Source: Gemmatimonadota bacterium (GTDB lineage: Bacteria > Gemmatimonadota > Gemmatimonadetes > Palauibacterales > Palauibacteraceae). From it: a stretch of 52,934 nt of DNA. Below the pieces are notes generated by a model that was not told the origin of the DNA, did not search any database, and saw nothing but the letters and a program-made list of their open reading frames with translations. The stretch's first letter is position 1. Each line of letters starts with the position of its first letter. The stretch covers positions 1 to 52,934 of the forward strand of contig JAGWBR010000008.1 in the NCBI GenBank assembly GCA_021295785.1, in the 5' to 3' direction. The position numbers were made by a program, and so were the translations under genes. This document shows, in pieces, positions 14,731 to 24,532 of the stretch.

Positions 14731-15582
14731 TTACTCCCCGGGTTCCCGGTAAACGTGATGGGCACCCGCCTGGGCCGACGGAAGCACCAGCACATCGGCC
14801 ACGTTCACGTGCGGCGGAGCCGCTGCGACGTAGGCGACCACATCGGCCACATCATCGCCTGACAGAGCGCGAATACCGTCGTAGACCGACGAGGCGCGCT
14901 GGCTGTCACCCGCAAACCTCACAATGGAAAATTCGGTCTCGGCAAGGCCTGGGTTTACGGCCGACACACGCACGCCGGTCCCCAGGGTCTCCTGGCTCGC
15001 GCCCTCTGTAATGGCGCGGACCGCGAACTTGCTGGCACAGTAGACATTCCCGTCAGGATACACCTGGCGCCCCGCGATGCTCCCAATATTGATGATGTGG
15101 CCCGATCCCCGCCGCAGCATGTGCGGCAGGAAGGCTCGCATCACGAACAGCAGGCCCTTGACGTTAGTGTCGATCATGCGGTCCCAGTTGTCCGGGTCCC
15201 CCTCCGCGACCGGCGCGAGGCCGGCCGCGAGACCGGCGTTGTTGACCACGATATCGGGTATGGTGCCCTGGTCGGCCAAGCGCCGCGCCTCTGCGAAAAC
15301 CGCCGCCCGGTCGCGGACGTCGACCGAGGCCACGCCCGCCACGGGCGAGCCTTCGGAGGCCGCGCCCGAGCTGTTCCGCCCCGCCCACCCGGGGTCGATT
15401 GTGCCCGCCAGAGAGTGGAGCCGGTCCAGCCGGCGAGCCCACAGCACGACCCGCGCGCCGTCGGCGGCCAACCGCCGGGCACACGCCTCGCCGATCCCGG
15501 CGCTGGCCCCCGTGACCAGAGCCACTCTGCCCCGCACACTCCCGTGGCCCCGCGCCGTCGGTCCCCGTCCGGACTGCGTCAC
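14731..15582 (-). CDS. short-chain dehydrogenase/reductase (SDR, YdfG-like)
   Basis: A classical SDR of 283 aa: cofactor motif TGASAGIG, NNAG at the end of beta-4, catalytic Ser in NIGSIAG and the YCASK Tyr/Lys pair. The following NPGLAETEF segment is usual for YdfG-type enzymes, which oxidise L-serine/3-hydroxy acids with NADP. An Arg after the glycine-rich motif (ARRLDRL) favours NADP(H). I chose GTG 15582, 13 nt downstream of the GNAT stop, because homology begins at RGRVALVTGAS; longer frames overlap the GNAT gene. It is the last gene of the racemase-GNAT-SDR series. Substrate is unknown. Confidence 0.85.
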   Translation of the reverse strand: MTQSGRGPTARGHGSVRGRVALVTGASAGIGEACARRLAADGARVVLWARRLDRLHSLAGTIDPGWAGRNSSGAASEGSPVAGVASVDVRDRAAVFAEARRLADQGTIPDIVVNNAGLAAGLAPVAEGDPDNWDRMIDTNVKGLLFVMRAFLPHMLRRGSGHIINIGSIAGRQVYPDGNVYCASKFAVRAITEGASQETLGTGVRVSAVNPGLAETEFSIVRFAGDSQRASSVYDGIRALSGDDVADVVAYVAAAPPHVNVADVLVLPSAQAGAHHVYREPGE

Positions 15583-15595
15583 GCCTGCAGCGCCC

Positions 15596-16324
15596 TCAGC
15601 CCGGCGGCCGGAGGATGTAGTGGGGTGTCTCGAAACGTTCGACTGCATAGTGCCTCCGCAGAAGGGAAGTGAACCGATCTCGCACATCCTGCCGCCACGG
15701 GTCAATGTCTTCGCCCCTCGCCAGGAGCGCCTCTACATTCACCGGGATTTCGATCCGTTCCATGCCCCGAGGGTCCCCGGTCGCGGCGGCGGCAGTGGCC
15801 CGCGGACCGGCGAGCTCCCACCGCACCACCAACCGGTCGGTGTCGGACAAGCCGTGCAGCGGGCTCTGCGAAGGGCCGTACATGTTCACGGCATACTCCT
15901 GCACTTGGGCGCCCAGCCGGTTCAGGTTCAGGTGGGCGTTGCGGGCAACCAGCGGGTCGAAGGTCCAGTAAATCGCTCCGATGCCGTCGGACAGCACCTC
16001 CTCCCGCTGAAACTGCTTGAGCCGGAGCCCCAGACCCATGCCCCGCGCCGGGGGGAGCACGGCCAGCATGTGGGACCAGTGCACGGTCTCTCCGTGGAAG
16101 CGGCCGACCAAAGACCACACGAACCCCGCCAGCGTCCCGGACGGATCAAATGCGCCTGCCAGAAAGCCCCCGGTCTTGGCCGACACCTGCAACACCGAGG
16201 CGGGCGCGATCTCCATCGCATCTCCCCAGGTGACGCGCTGAATGTCGACGCACTCCCGGAAGTGGTCGCCAGAGGTGAGCCGGGCAAGGCGATACTCGCC
16301 GTGGCGCGGCCCGGGTCCGTTCAC
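15596..16324 (-). CDS. GNAT-superfamily acetyltransferase, COG3375-type
   Basis: The 242-aa protein belongs to the predicted GNAT group (COG3375) often found beside MenC-type racemases. It has the acyl-CoA loop region PPARGMGLGLRLK (RGxGxG/A-type) and the conserved WTFDPLVARNAHLNLNRLGA segment. In Bacillus/Geobacillus the equivalent enzyme N-succinylates D-amino acids, and the racemase and a desuccinylase then convert them to L-amino acids. Its GTG start overlaps the racemase stop as GTGA. Substrate here is inferred from context only. Confidence 0.82.
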   Translation of the reverse strand: MNGPGPRHGEYRLARLTSGDHFRECVDIQRVTWGDAMEIAPASVLQVSAKTGGFLAGAFDPSGTLAGFVWSLVGRFHGETVHWSHMLAVLPPARGMGLGLRLKQFQREEVLSDGIGAIYWTFDPLVARNAHLNLNRLGAQVQEYAVNMYGPSQSPLHGLSDTDRLVVRWELAGPRATAAAATGDPRGMERIEIPVNVEALLARGEDIDPWRQDVRDRFTSLLRRHYAVERFETPHYILRPPG

Positions 16325-17466
16325 CGCTGGTCCGGTGAACCGGCGGGGCTCCGCACGGTTTCGTGCCGCTGCGTCAAGCTGTCCACAAGGTCGGTGTCAA
16401 CCTCAACGCCGATGCCGGCGATGCGGCGCGGGGCCGTGACCAGACCGTCTTCGCTCATGGTCCATTCGGGTGTGACCACATCGCGCGCCCAGTAGCGGCG
16501 GCTCGGAGACAGGTCGCCCGGCATCGTGAACCCGGGCAGCGTGGCAAGCGCCACGTTGTACGCCCGGCCAATGCCGCTCTCCAGCATGCCGCCGCACCAG
16601 ACGGGAACATCCGCGCGCCTGCAAATCCGATGGATCTCAAGCGATGACTGGTACCCACCCACGCGCCCGGGCTTGATGTTGACGATCCGCCCACTTCCGA
16701 GCGCCAACATGTCCTCAACGTCCTCGGGGCTGGTCACCGACTCGTCCAGGCACACCGGAGTCTCAAGTTGCTGCTGCAGCTCTGCATGGCGTCGCAGGTC
16801 CCCGGCGGCCAGTGGTTGTTCGATCATGGTGAGCCCGAATTGGTCGAGCTCCGCCAGGCGGCGGATGTCCCGCAGCGTGTAGGCGGCGTTGGCATCCACA
16901 GCCAGGGCGATGTCCGGCCCAAGCGCCTCGCGAACCGCCGCGACGTAGTCGATGTCTGCACCGCGAGTGATCTTCAGTTTGATCTTCCGGTAACCTTGGG
17001 CGGCGGACGAGCGGGCCTTCGCGGCAAGGACCGCCGGGGAGGCCTGGATCCCGATCGAAATGCCAACTTCGACATTCTCGCGGGGACCACCCAGGTAATC
17101 GGCCAGTGATTTGCCTGCCGAGGCAGCCGCCAGACCCCAGCAGCCCATTTCGAGGGCGGCCTTCGCCATGGGGTGGCCCCGCGCTTCCCGCTCCAACGCC
17201 GGGCGCACTTCGGACGGGTGATCCCAGTCAAGCCGCATTGCCCTGGGGATCAGCCACTGCCGCAAAACGAGCCACGCTGTGTCGATGGTCTCGGGAGAGT
17301 AGTTGGGGCGGGAACCGCAGACCCCCTCCGACCAGACCTCGGTCCCATCGTCGCCGACCAGCCGCAGAAGCAAGATGCGACGCGTCTCGGTGCGACCCGA
17401 CGAGATCACAAACGGCTCCACAAGGGGGAGTACGATCTCCCTGAGCTGGACCGCCGTCAATCGCAT
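16321..17466 (-). CDS. menC: enolase-superfamily enzyme, MenC / N-succinylamino acid racemase type
   Basis: A muconate-lactonising subgroup enzyme of 381 aa. The two catalytic lysines are in KIKLKI and NIKPGRVGG, and the metal ligands are Asp in VDANAAYTL, Glu in MIEQPL and Asp in CLDES. The GGMLESGIGRAYN loop is typical of the o-succinylbenzoate synthase/N-acyl amino acid racemase family. No other menaquinone genes are visible, while a COG3375 GNAT is coupled downstream, so racemase function (N-succinylamino acids) is at least as likely as menaquinone synthesis; the two activities occur in one family. ATG 17466 has AAAGGA upstream. The gene is divergent from metH across 80 bp. Confidence 0.85.
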   Translation of the reverse strand: MRLTAVQLREIVLPLVEPFVISSGRTETRRILLLRLVGDDGTEVWSEGVCGSRPNYSPETIDTAWLVLRQWLIPRAMRLDWDHPSEVRPALEREARGHPMAKAALEMGCWGLAAASAGKSLADYLGGPRENVEVGISIGIQASPAVLAAKARSSAAQGYRKIKLKITRGADIDYVAAVREALGPDIALAVDANAAYTLRDIRRLAELDQFGLTMIEQPLAAGDLRRHAELQQQLETPVCLDESVTSPEDVEDMLALGSGRIVNIKPGRVGGYQSSLEIHRICRRADVPVWCGGMLESGIGRAYNVALATLPGFTMPGDLSPSRRYWARDVVTPEWTMSEDGLVTAPRRIAGIGVEVDTDLVDSLTQRHETVRSPAGSPDQR

Positions 17467-17534
17467 CGCTTTCGTCCTTTACCCGGACCCCCCAACCAGA
17501 CCGGGGAAACCTAAACCCGCGGGGGTGCGGCACG

Positions 17535-17542
17535 TAACTTTG
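17535..17542 (+). promoter_or_regulatory. TAACTTTG -10-like box, leaderless metH start
   Basis: TAACTTTG lies 4 nt before the metH ATG, and the same 8-mer occurs 5 nt before the ATG at 24086. There is no ribosome-binding site between box and start, which supports a leaderless mRNA. It also fits the TAnnTTTG -7 motif known from Bacteroidota. Confidence 0.6.
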
Positions 17543-17546
17543 CCCA

Positions 17547-20500
17547 ATGGACCGTATCGAAGCCCTCAAGAGTGCCCTCCGCGAGCGAATTCTCGTTATT
17601 GACGGAGCTACCGGAAGCGAGATCCAGGCCCTCGGTCTGGGCGAAGAAGACTGGCGCGGGAGTCAATTCCAGGATCATTCGCGCTCTCTGGCGGGGAACT
17701 GCGATGTGCTGTGTCTGACCCGGCCCGACGACGTGCGCCGGTTGCATCGCTCCTATTTGGATTCGGGCGCGGACCTGATCACGACCAACACCTTTAACGC
17801 GCAGGCCATCTCGCAGGCTGACTATGGCCTCCAGCACGTGATCGTCGAAATGAACCGCGCCGCGGCAAGCCTGGCCCGCCAGGAGGCAGACCGGGCAACC
17901 GCACTCGATCCCGAGAGGCCCAGGTGGGTGCTCGGCAGCATGGGCCCGACCAATCGCACGGCTTCACTGTCGCCCGATGTGGAAAACCCGGCACTCCGGT
18001 CGGTCACGTTCGACCAGCTTGAAGCCGCCTACCGCGAGCAGGCCAGAGGGCTGATAGAGGGCGGCGCCGACGTTCTGCTGATCGAAACAGTGTTCGACAC
18101 GCTCAACGCCAAGGCGGCGATCTGGGCCGTGAAGGCGCTTGAACAGGAACTTGGTGCCGACGTCGCGCTCGCCATCTCGGGCACCATTACCGACAAGTCC
18201 GGGCGCACGCTCTCGGGCCAGACCCTTGAGGCGTTCTGGATATCGGTCCGCCACGCCGGGCCCGTCTTCGCGGGACTCAACTGCGCATTGGGTCCCGAAG
18301 AGCTCGAGCCGCACGTGGCCGAGCTTTCCCGGCTCGCCGCGGTGGCGACCAGTTGTTACCCGAACGCCGGCCTGCCAAACGAATTCGGGGGATACGACCT
18401 CACTCCCGCGGACATGGCCCGGTGGCTCGGCGATTTCGCCGGGCGCGGCCTCATCAACCTGGCCGGGGGCTGTTGCGGCACGGGTCCGGAGCACATCGCC
18501 GCCATGGCCGCGGCCGTGAAAGGAAAGTCCCCCCGTATTCCGCCTTCGCCCCATCATCTGCCACGGTTTGCAGGGCTGGAACCGGTTACCATCCGTTCCG
18601 ATTCTCTGTTTGTGAACATCGGGGAGCGAACCAATGTCACCGGATCGGCGCGATTCAGGCGCCTCATCAGCGAAGATCGGTACGATGACGCGGTAGAGGT
18701 AGCGAGGGACCAGGTCCAGATGGGTGCGCAGTTGCTCGATGTGAACATGGACGAGGGGTTGCTGGATTCCGAAGCGGCCATGACGCGGTTCCTGAATCTA
18801 CTGGCCAGTGAACCGGAGATCGCACGGCTTCCCGTGGTGATCGATTCTTCCCGGTGGTCGGTTATCGAGGCCGGCCTCAAGGCCGTGCAGGGCCGGTCGC
18901 TTGTCAACTCCATTTCGCTGAAGGAGGGTGAGGAGGAGTTCCGGAGGCAGGCCGGGCTGGTTCGGCGTTACGGGGCCGGGGTGGTCGTAATGGCATTCGA
19001 CGAGACGGGGCAGGCCGAAACCGCTTCGCACAAGCTCGAGATCTGCCGCCGGGCCTACCGCCTTCTTCTTGAGGAGGGCTTCGCACCGCAAGACATCGTG
19101 TTCGACGCGAACGTCTTTGCAGTGGCGACCGGTATACCCGACCACGACGGGTACGGAATCGCGTTCATGGAGGCCGTGCGACGAATCAAGCAGGAAATGC
19201 CCGGCGTCCTGACCAGCGGGGGAATCAGCAACGTCTCGTTTTCGTTCCGCGGAAACGAACCGGTGCGTCAGGCGATGCACGCCGCGTTCCTGTATCACTC
19301 AATACGTGCAGGGTTGGATATGGGCATTGTAAACGCCGGGCGATTGCCTGTTTACGATGAAATATCTGATGAATTACTTGAAGCAGTTGAAGATGCCCTG
19401 CTGGCGCGGCGGGCTGGCGCGGCGGACCGACTGACCGACCTGGCCGGCCGGTATCGCGAATCCGGCGTCGCGGGTGCCAGGGTCGCCGATGACGAGTGGC
19501 GGTCCGCGGCTCCGGGCGAGCGCCTTGAGCATGCCTTGGTGGAGGGCATGGCGGGGTACATCGAAGAAGATGCGCTGGAGGCGCGCGCCGCGATGGGTAG
19601 CGCGCTGGCGGTAATCGAAGGTCCACTCATGGACGGCATGAACCGCGTGGGTGACCTGTTCGGCAGCGGCCGCATGTTTCTGCCCCAAGTGGTCAAGTCG
19701 GCTCGGGTGATGAAGAAGGCCGTAGGTGTTCTGGAGCCGTTCCTGGAGGACGAGACTCCGGCACCGAAAAGCGCCCGTGCCAACGGCGGCCGAGGCGGAT
19801 CATCGCTGTTGGGCAAACGCGCGGGCAAGGTCCTTCTTGCGACCGTGAAAGGCGACGTTCACGACATCGGGAAGAACATCGTGGGGGTCGTGCTCCAGTG
19901 TAACGGCTACGAAATCGAGGATCTGGGAGTGATGGCACCCCTCGACGCCATTCTGGATTCCGCCAGTGAGGGCGGAGCGGATATCATCGGCTTGAGCGGG
20001 CTCATCACTCCGTCGCTGGACGAAATGGTGCGGGTTGCCGAAGAAATGGAGCGCCGCCAAATGACCCTGCCCCTGATGATCGGGGGCGCCACCACTTCCC
20101 GGCGGCACACGGCGGTTCGGATTGACGGGAAGTACGGCGGCCCAGTCGTCCACGTAACGGACGCCTCGCGTGCGGTGGGGGTGGCGGGGCGGCTGTTGTC
20201 CGACCGGGAGGGTTTTTCCCGGGAGGTGCGGTCGGAATACGACGCGATCAGAGTCGATTTCCGGGAGAGGACCCGCGAACTGGTTCCGCTGGAGACGGCG
20301 CGGGCCAACCGTCTGCGTCCGGACGAGTCGGTAGCCCCGCCGCCCCCGGATGAACTGGGAATCCAGTTGTTCAGCCCTTTTCCCGCCGGTGACCTCTCCG
20401 AGTTCATCGACTGGACGCCGTTTTTTTCGGCCTGGGAGTTCAGGGGGCGTTTCCCGGCGTTGCTGAAGGATCCCCGCCGGGGTGCGGCCGCCCGTGCCCT

Positions 20501-21278
20501 GTACGAAGACGCCCGGCGCCTGCTGGATGTGATGATCTCGGCGGGCCTGCCGGAGGTCCGCGCCGTGTGCGGCATCTTCCCGGCGTGGTCCGAAGGAGAC
20601 GACATCGTGGTGGAGGGCGACGCGGGCCAGGTCCGGGTCCCCCAGCTGCGGCAACAGATGAGACGAAAACCCCGCAAAGACGGCGCCACCGCCCCCAACA
20701 TGTCGCTCGCGGACTTTCTCGCGCAGCGCGGTCCAGGAGAGGTTCGCGGGAAAGCCCGTGACTGGGTCGGCGCGTTTGCGGTGACGGGCGGTATCGGGTT
20801 GGATGATTTCGTGGAATCTCTGAGGGGTGACGACTACCGCATGCTAGTAGCCAAGTCCCTGGCCGACCGACTGGCGGAGGCAATGGCCGAACGGCTTCAC
20901 CAGCTGGTCAGGACCAGGATCTGGGGTTACGCTCGGGAAGAGGCCGCCCGAGGTCTGGACAACGCAGCTCTGATCGCGGAGACATACCAGGGAATCAGGC
21001 CGGCTCCGGGTTACCCGGCATGCCCGGACCACTCCCAGAAGGCTGACTTGTTTGCCCTGCTCGATGCACCGTCGAGGATCGGAGTCGAACTCACCGAGTC
21101 AATGGCGATGACGCCTGCTGCGTCGGTCAGCGGCTGGTATTTCACTCGCCCCGAGGCCCGCTATTTCGGGGTGGGCCGGCTGGCGCGCGATCAGGTGGCC
21201 GATTACGCCATGAGGCGCGGCATGGCGGTGGTCGCGGCGGAGCGTCTGCTCTCGGCCAACCTGGGGTATGAGCCGTGA
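17547..21278 (+). CDS. metH: cobalamin-dependent methionine synthase
   Basis: The full four-module enzyme of 1243 aa transfers methyl groups from 5-methyl-THF to homocysteine via cobalamin. The homocysteine domain spans about residues 1-325, with zinc ligands in the [10 protein letters not shown] motif. The pterin-binding domain ([12 protein letters not shown]) spans about 345-620. The helical cap and B12 domain follow, with [10 protein letters not shown] at about residue 769 supplying the axial His. The SAM-binding reactivation domain runs from about 930 to the end. No cobalamin riboswitch fits in the 80-bp upstream region. The stop overlaps the next gene as GTGA, so the methionine/one-carbon genes are coupled. 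Confidence 0.97.
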   Translation: MDRIEALKSALRERILVIDGATGSEIQALGLGEEDWRGSQFQDHSRSLAGNCDVLCLTRPDDVRRLHRSYLDSGADLITTNTFNAQAISQADYGLQHVIVEMNRAAASLARQEADRATALDPERPRWVLGSMGPTNRTASLSPDVENPALRSVTFDQLEAAYREQARGLIEGGADVLLIETVFDTLNAKAAIWAVKALEQELGADVALAISGTITDKSGRTLSGQTLEAFWISVRHAGPVFAGLNCALGPEELEPHVAELSRLAAVATSCYPNAGLPNEFGGYDLTPADMARWLGDFAGRGLINLAGGCCGTGPEHIAAMAAAVKGKSPRIPPSPHHLPRFAGLEPVTIRSDSLFVNIGERTNVTGSARFRRLISEDRYDDAVEVARDQVQMGAQLLDVNMDEGLLDSEAAMTRFLNLLASEPEIARLPVVIDSSRWSVIEAGLKAVQGRSLVNSISLKEGEEEFRRQAGLVRRYGAGVVVMAFDETGQAETASHKLEICRRAYRLLLEEGFAPQDIVFDANVFAVATGIPDHDGYGIAFMEAVRRIKQEMPGVLTSGGISNVSFSFRGNEPVRQAMHAAFLYHSIRAGLDMGIVNAGRLPVYDEISDELLEAVEDALLARRAGAADRLTDLAGRYRESGVAGARVADDEWRSAAPGERLEHALVEGMAGYIEEDALEARAAMGSALAVIEGPLMDGMNRVGDLFGSGRMFLPQVVKSARVMKKAVGVLEPFLEDETPAPKSARANGGRGGSSLLGKRAGKVLLATVKGDVHDIGKNIVGVVLQCNGYEIEDLGVMAPLDAILDSASEGGADIIGLSGLITPSLDEMVRVAEEMERRQMTLPLMIGGATTSRRHTAVRIDGKYGGPVVHVTDASRAVGVAGRLLSDREGFSREVRSEYDAIRVDFRERTRELVPLETARANRLRPDESVAPPPPDELGIQLFSPFPAGDLSEFIDWTPFFSAWEFRGRFPALLKDPRRGAAARALYEDARRLLDVMISAGLPEVRAVCGIFPAWSEGDDIVVEGDAGQVRVPQLRQQMRRKPRKDGATAPNMSLADFLAQRGPGEVRGKARDWVGAFAVTGGIGLDDFVESLRGDDYRMLVAKSLADRLAEAMAERLHQLVRTRIWGYAREEAARGLDNAALIAETYQGIRPAPGYPACPDHSQKADLFALLDAPSRIGVELTESMAMTPAASVSGWYFTRPEARYFGVGRLARDQVADYAMRRGMAVVAAERLLSANLGYEP

Positions 21279-23167
21279 GTCTCCTGCGCGAGTGGATCGA
21301 CGGGGGACCGCCCCGGCTGATCGATGGCGCGGTCGGAACCGTGCTCTACAGCCGCGGGGTATTCGTGAACCAGTGTTTTGATCACCTGGCGCTCACGGAC
21401 CCCGACACGGTCCTGGCGGTCCACGCGGATTACGTGCGGGCCGGGGCGGAGTTGATCGAGACCAACACGTTCGGTGCCAATCCCGTCAAGTTGGAGATGT
21501 TTGGTCTTGAGAAACTGACCGAGGATATGAACGCCAGGTCGGCGGAGTTGGCCAGGCGGGCGGCCGGGGGTCGCCCCGTCGCCGTGCTGGGGGCGGTTGG
21601 CCCGCTTGGGATCCGCATGGAACCACTGGGGCCGACCTCCAGGAGCGAGGTTCGGGCTTTTTTCCGAACCCAGATCGGCGCGCTTGCCAACGGCGGCGTG
21701 GACGGGATCATCCTGGAGACATTCGCCGATCCCAACGAGATCTCGGAGGCCATCGCCGCGGCGCGTCAGGCTGCCTCCGATCTGCCGGTGATCGCACAGA
21801 TGAGCTTCGGGGAGGAAGGATACACCGAATTTGGCACCGAGGCTGCAGAAGCAGTGCCGGTCTTGGAGAAGGGCGATGTAGTCGGAGTGAATTGCTCGGT
21901 TGGCCCGTCTCCGATGCTCCTGACCGTGGAGAAGATTGTGTCCCTGTCGCGGTTACCAGTTGCCGCGCTGCCCAACGCCGGCCTGCCCCGCGACGTGGGA
22001 GACAGGAAGATCTACCTGGCGAGCCCGGAGTACATGGCTCGTTGCGCGGTACGCATGGTGCAGGCGGGTGCCAGATTCGTGGGTGGCTGCTGCGGGACCA
22101 CTCCGGAGCACACCCGGATGATGGCGGCTCACCTCGCGCCCCTCCGGGAGCGCCGCGGAGGGAAGGCCGGCCGGTCAACCACCGCGGCGGTCCCGGTCGA
22201 CGGGAGCCGGGAGCCGGCGGTCGGCCGGGCCGGGGAAGGGTCGGCCGGTCACCGCGCCGCGGCACGGACGACGGTGCTGGCGGAACGGTCTGCTCTGGGG
22301 GCCAAGTTGGCGGCCGGCGAGTTCGCCAGGTTAGCCCGGGTTTCGTCTCCGCGGGGAGCCGATGCGAGCGGGTTGATGGCGGCGGGGAGGGCCCTGGCCA
22401 GGGCTTCGAGTGGCGTGGACGCCGTTGTTGTCTCGGATCCGCCTGAAAAGCGGAGTCGCATGGCAACCCTCGCGGCATGCGCGGTGCTGGAACGAGGAAC
22501 GGGTATCGAGACGGTCGCCCAGTACGGGTGCCGGGACCGCAACCTCTCGGGGATCATCGGGGATCTGCTGGGCGCGGCGGCATCAGGGCTGAAGAACCTG
22601 TTCGTGGTAACGGGGGACCCGCCGCGGGAAGGCCCGTACGACTCCGGCGGTGTGTACGATATCGACAGCATCGGACTCGTGAACCTGGTCGCCGGATTGA
22701 ATGCGGGGCGTGATCCGGGAGGCGGCGACATCGGTTCGGCGTCGCGGTTCCTGATTGCCGTGGCGGCGAACCCGTGCGCCGTAGACCCGGACGAGGAAGA
22801 ACGGCGGTTGGTCTGGAAGGTCGAGGCGGGTGCCGATTGCGCCATCACGCCGCCGGTTTTCGACGCGGAACGGTTCTTGAGGTTCGCGGAAACCACGCGG
22901 GATCCGGGCATCCCCCTCCTGGCCGGCCTGCGTCCTCTGGCCAACCTGGCCGAAGCCGAGTTCCTGGCCAACGAGGTGCCGGGAATATCGGTTCCCGATG
23001 CGGTGGTAAGGCGGATGGCGCGCGCCAGCCACGAAGGGCGCGCCGGAGCCGAGGGAATCGCAATTGCCCGCGAAGTGCTACACGATATCAGAGACGCCGC
23101 GGCCGGTGCGGTGGTGATTGCCGGAGCCAGTTCGGTCGAGGGCGCCGTGGAGGGCGTGCTGGACTAA
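21275..23167 (+). CDS. homocysteine S-methyltransferase / MTHFR fusion (YitJ-like), reductase half probably degenerate
   Basis: The N-terminal half (about 1-290) is a homocysteine methyltransferase with zinc ligands in [12 protein letters not shown]. An Ala/Gly/Arg-rich linker (about 290-340) leads to a methylenetetrahydrofolate reductase half with [16 protein letters not shown] and KVEAGADC. The overall order matches YitJ-type bifunctional proteins. In the reductase half the expected catalytic Glu (family F-x-x-x-x-E-x-x-P-P-R-G) is Arg355, within RVSSPRG. The folate-binding Gln of the TQPVF motif is Pro526 (ITPPVFD). The methyltransferase half looks intact. GTG 21275 overlaps the metH stop. 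The gene is convergent with a second MTHFR-like gene, 22 bp away. Confidence 0.9.
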   Translation: MSLLREWIDGGPPRLIDGAVGTVLYSRGVFVNQCFDHLALTDPDTVLAVHADYVRAGAELIETNTFGANPVKLEMFGLEKLTEDMNARSAELARRAAGGRPVAVLGAVGPLGIRMEPLGPTSRSEVRAFFRTQIGALANGGVDGIILETFADPNEISEAIAAARQAASDLPVIAQMSFGEEGYTEFGTEAAEAVPVLEKGDVVGVNCSVGPSPMLLTVEKIVSLSRLPVAALPNAGLPRDVGDRKIYLASPEYMARCAVRMVQAGARFVGGCCGTTPEHTRMMAAHLAPLRERRGGKAGRSTTAAVPVDGSREPAVGRAGEGSAGHRAAARTTVLAERSALGAKLAAGEFARLARVSSPRGADASGLMAAGRALARASSGVDAVVVSDPPEKRSRMATLAACAVLERGTGIETVAQYGCRDRNLSGIIGDLLGAAASGLKNLFVVTGDPPREGPYDSGGVYDIDSIGLVNLVAGLNAGRDPGGGDIGSASRFLIAVAANPCAVDPDEEERRLVWKVEAGADCAITPPVFDAERFLRFAETTRDPGIPLLAGLRPLANLAEAEFLANEVPGISVPDAVVRRMARASHEGRAGAEGIAIAREVLHDIRDAAAGAVVIAGASSVEGAVEGVLD

Positions 23168-23189
23168 CCGCCGTGGTCAACCGGTTCTG

Positions 23190-24065
23190 TTACCGCGTGA
23201 GGGCTTCCACCTCTTCGCGTATCCTCTTGAACCGGACGTGGGCAAGCCGTGCCCCCAGGTTGCACACATACACGTGGTTCACGCCCGCTGAACGCAGGAA
23301 GGCGATGGTCTGGGCGCAGTGACGCTCCGGGCTGATCCCGGACCCCAGGGCGCGGGCAACCTCGTCAACCGGAACGGGGAAGAACCGGGCAAGCTTCTCC
23401 AGCACCGTGCGCCGGGCGTTACGGTAGTAGAAAACACCGAGACTCCCGGGCAGGTCGATTCCTTGCGAGAGCCAGTCTTCTACCTGAGTCGGACGGTGGT
23501 GCGACACAATCTGGGTCAGGTAATAGTCCGCGCAGAAACCGTGTCCGCGCACATGGGCCGCCTGTTCTTCGGCGGGCCGGTTCGGGTTGACCCAACCCCC
23601 CACCGCCCCGCCCCCGCCGCGCAGGTCGGCACGCAGCAAGCTGGAACGGGGCAGACAGCGCTTTACTCCGCTTCCCGCGTCCCCTCCGACCACCGTCAGA
23701 GCATCAACGCCCAGTGCCCGGGCCCTGGCCGCGTACCGGCGGCAGTAGTCCAGAGAGTGCAGGCAGGTCAGGAAGGGGACCAGTCTCCACGGATCGACCT
23801 CTCCGGCCAGATTTGAAGCCAGGTGCTGGAGGTTTTCCTCTTCTTCCTGTCCCACCGCGCTGTCGGTGAGAAGCACGAACGCGTCTTCGGCGACCAGGCG
23901 TCTTACCGTGCTGCCCAGGTCGATCCAGGTGTCCATCGCCCGGCCCCGGACCAGCCCGTGCCGTGGAGGGCGGAGTTCCACGCTGATCGAGGGTGCGGTC
24001 CGGGACAGCCGCTCAAGGAACCAGCTTCGGGGCGGAGCGCCCGGGGCTGGCGAATTATCGGGCAT
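23190..24065 (-). CDS. short methylenetetrahydrofolate reductase-like protein
   Basis: The 291-aa protein has the MTHFR barrel signature: Glu30 in ISVELRPPR, VPFLTC at about 97-101, the VVGGD segment in place of the usual RGD, and Gln185 in CADYYLTQIV, the two residues lost in the fusion next door. Identity elsewhere looks low, and the insertions differ from E. coli MetF. It resembles short non-canonical MTHFRs in that it lacks obvious extra domains. Its role is likely reduction of methylene-THF, inferred from residues and neighbours. The start codon is only 20 bp from the divergent start at 24086. Confidence 0.75.
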   Translation of the reverse strand: MPDNSPAPGAPPRSWFLERLSRTAPSISVELRPPRHGLVRGRAMDTWIDLGSTVRRLVAEDAFVLLTDSAVGQEEEENLQHLASNLAGEVDPWRLVPFLTCLHSLDYCRRYAARARALGVDALTVVGGDAGSGVKRCLPRSSLLRADLRGGGGAVGGWVNPNRPAEEQAAHVRGHGFCADYYLTQIVSHHRPTQVEDWLSQGIDLPGSLGVFYYRNARRTVLEKLARFFPVPVDEVARALGSGISPERHCAQTIAFLRSAGVNHVYVCNLGARLAHVRFKRIREEVEALTR

Positions 24066-24072
24066 ACCGGTC

Positions 24073-24080
24073 TAACTTTG
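24073..24080 (+). promoter_or_regulatory. TAACTTTG -10-like box, leaderless start at 24086
   Basis: An exact second copy of the metH box, 5 nt before ATG 24086. It lies within the 20 bp between two divergent start codons. Confidence 0.55.
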
Positions 24081-24085
24081 TCACC

Positions 24086-24448
24086 ATGAATGATCCTTCG
24101 CTTCGCGATGAACTCCTGCTTCTGCTGGAGCGGGGGCCGTTGAATGCCAGGGTAATGGTCGAAGACCTTCCCGAGGAAGTTCTTCGGTGCGGGCCGCTCG
24201 GTGCGCTGCGCAAAATGGTGGCCGCCGAACTCGCTCGCTTGGGCGAGCGCCGCTCCCCCCCGCCTGGCCCCGGGAAGGACGCCAGGCAGGCAGCGATCGC
24301 TGATCTCGACCAGCTGGAGGGGCTCCGGACCGAACTATTGGGCTCGGGGGCGGTTTCGGCATCCACCGAAGTGTTGGCTGTATGGGTGTGGGAAGACATG
24401 GAGAATCTGGGTGCGATCGCATCCGCGGCTGCCGGGGCACTGGGCTAG
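24086..24448 (+). CDS. hypothetical protein, 120 aa
   Basis: I recognise no family. The protein is Leu-, Glu- and Ala-rich and mostly helical in character: an N-terminal helix (RDELLLLLERGP), a middle segment with a helical MVAAELARLGERR, a short Pro/Gly linker and a C-terminal Ala-rich helix. There is no signal peptide or Cys motif apart from one Cys. ATG 24086 is preferred over the upstream start at 23993 because that extension overlaps the MTHFR-like gene, and a TAACTTTG box sits 5 nt ahead. Its shared 20-bp divergent promoter with the MTHFR-like gene suggests co-regulation. Confidence 0.6.
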   Translation: MNDPSLRDELLLLLERGPLNARVMVEDLPEEVLRCGPLGALRKMVAAELARLGERRSPPPGPGKDARQAAIADLDQLEGLRTELLGSGAVSASTEVLAVWVWEDMENLGAIASAAAGALG

Positions 24449-24451
24449 CTT
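24446..24451 (+). promoter_or_regulatory. TAGCTT -10-like box ahead of the S9 peptidase gene
   Basis: TAGCTT overlaps the stop codon of the upstream gene and lies 6 nt before GTG 24458, which opens a 16-codon frame ending at 24508. The S9 gene itself starts at 24533 with a normal ribosome-binding site, so here the transcript would have a leader of about 75 nt. Confidence 0.4.
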
Positions 24452-24532
24452 CTCACCGTGCCCGTCCGCGTGGCCACCCTCGTCTTGGCGGCGCAGCGGC
24501 GGGCATGAACCAACAAAATACCGGGAGGTCGC

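Noticed and set aside
15077-16495. 472-aa plus-strand open frame
   Set aside because: It is antisense to the SDR and GNAT genes and shows no recognisable motif.
17467-17546. Cobalamin riboswitch ahead of metH
   Set aside because: The gap is only 80 bp, lacks the conserved B12-box sequence, and a -10-like box sits right at the start codon.
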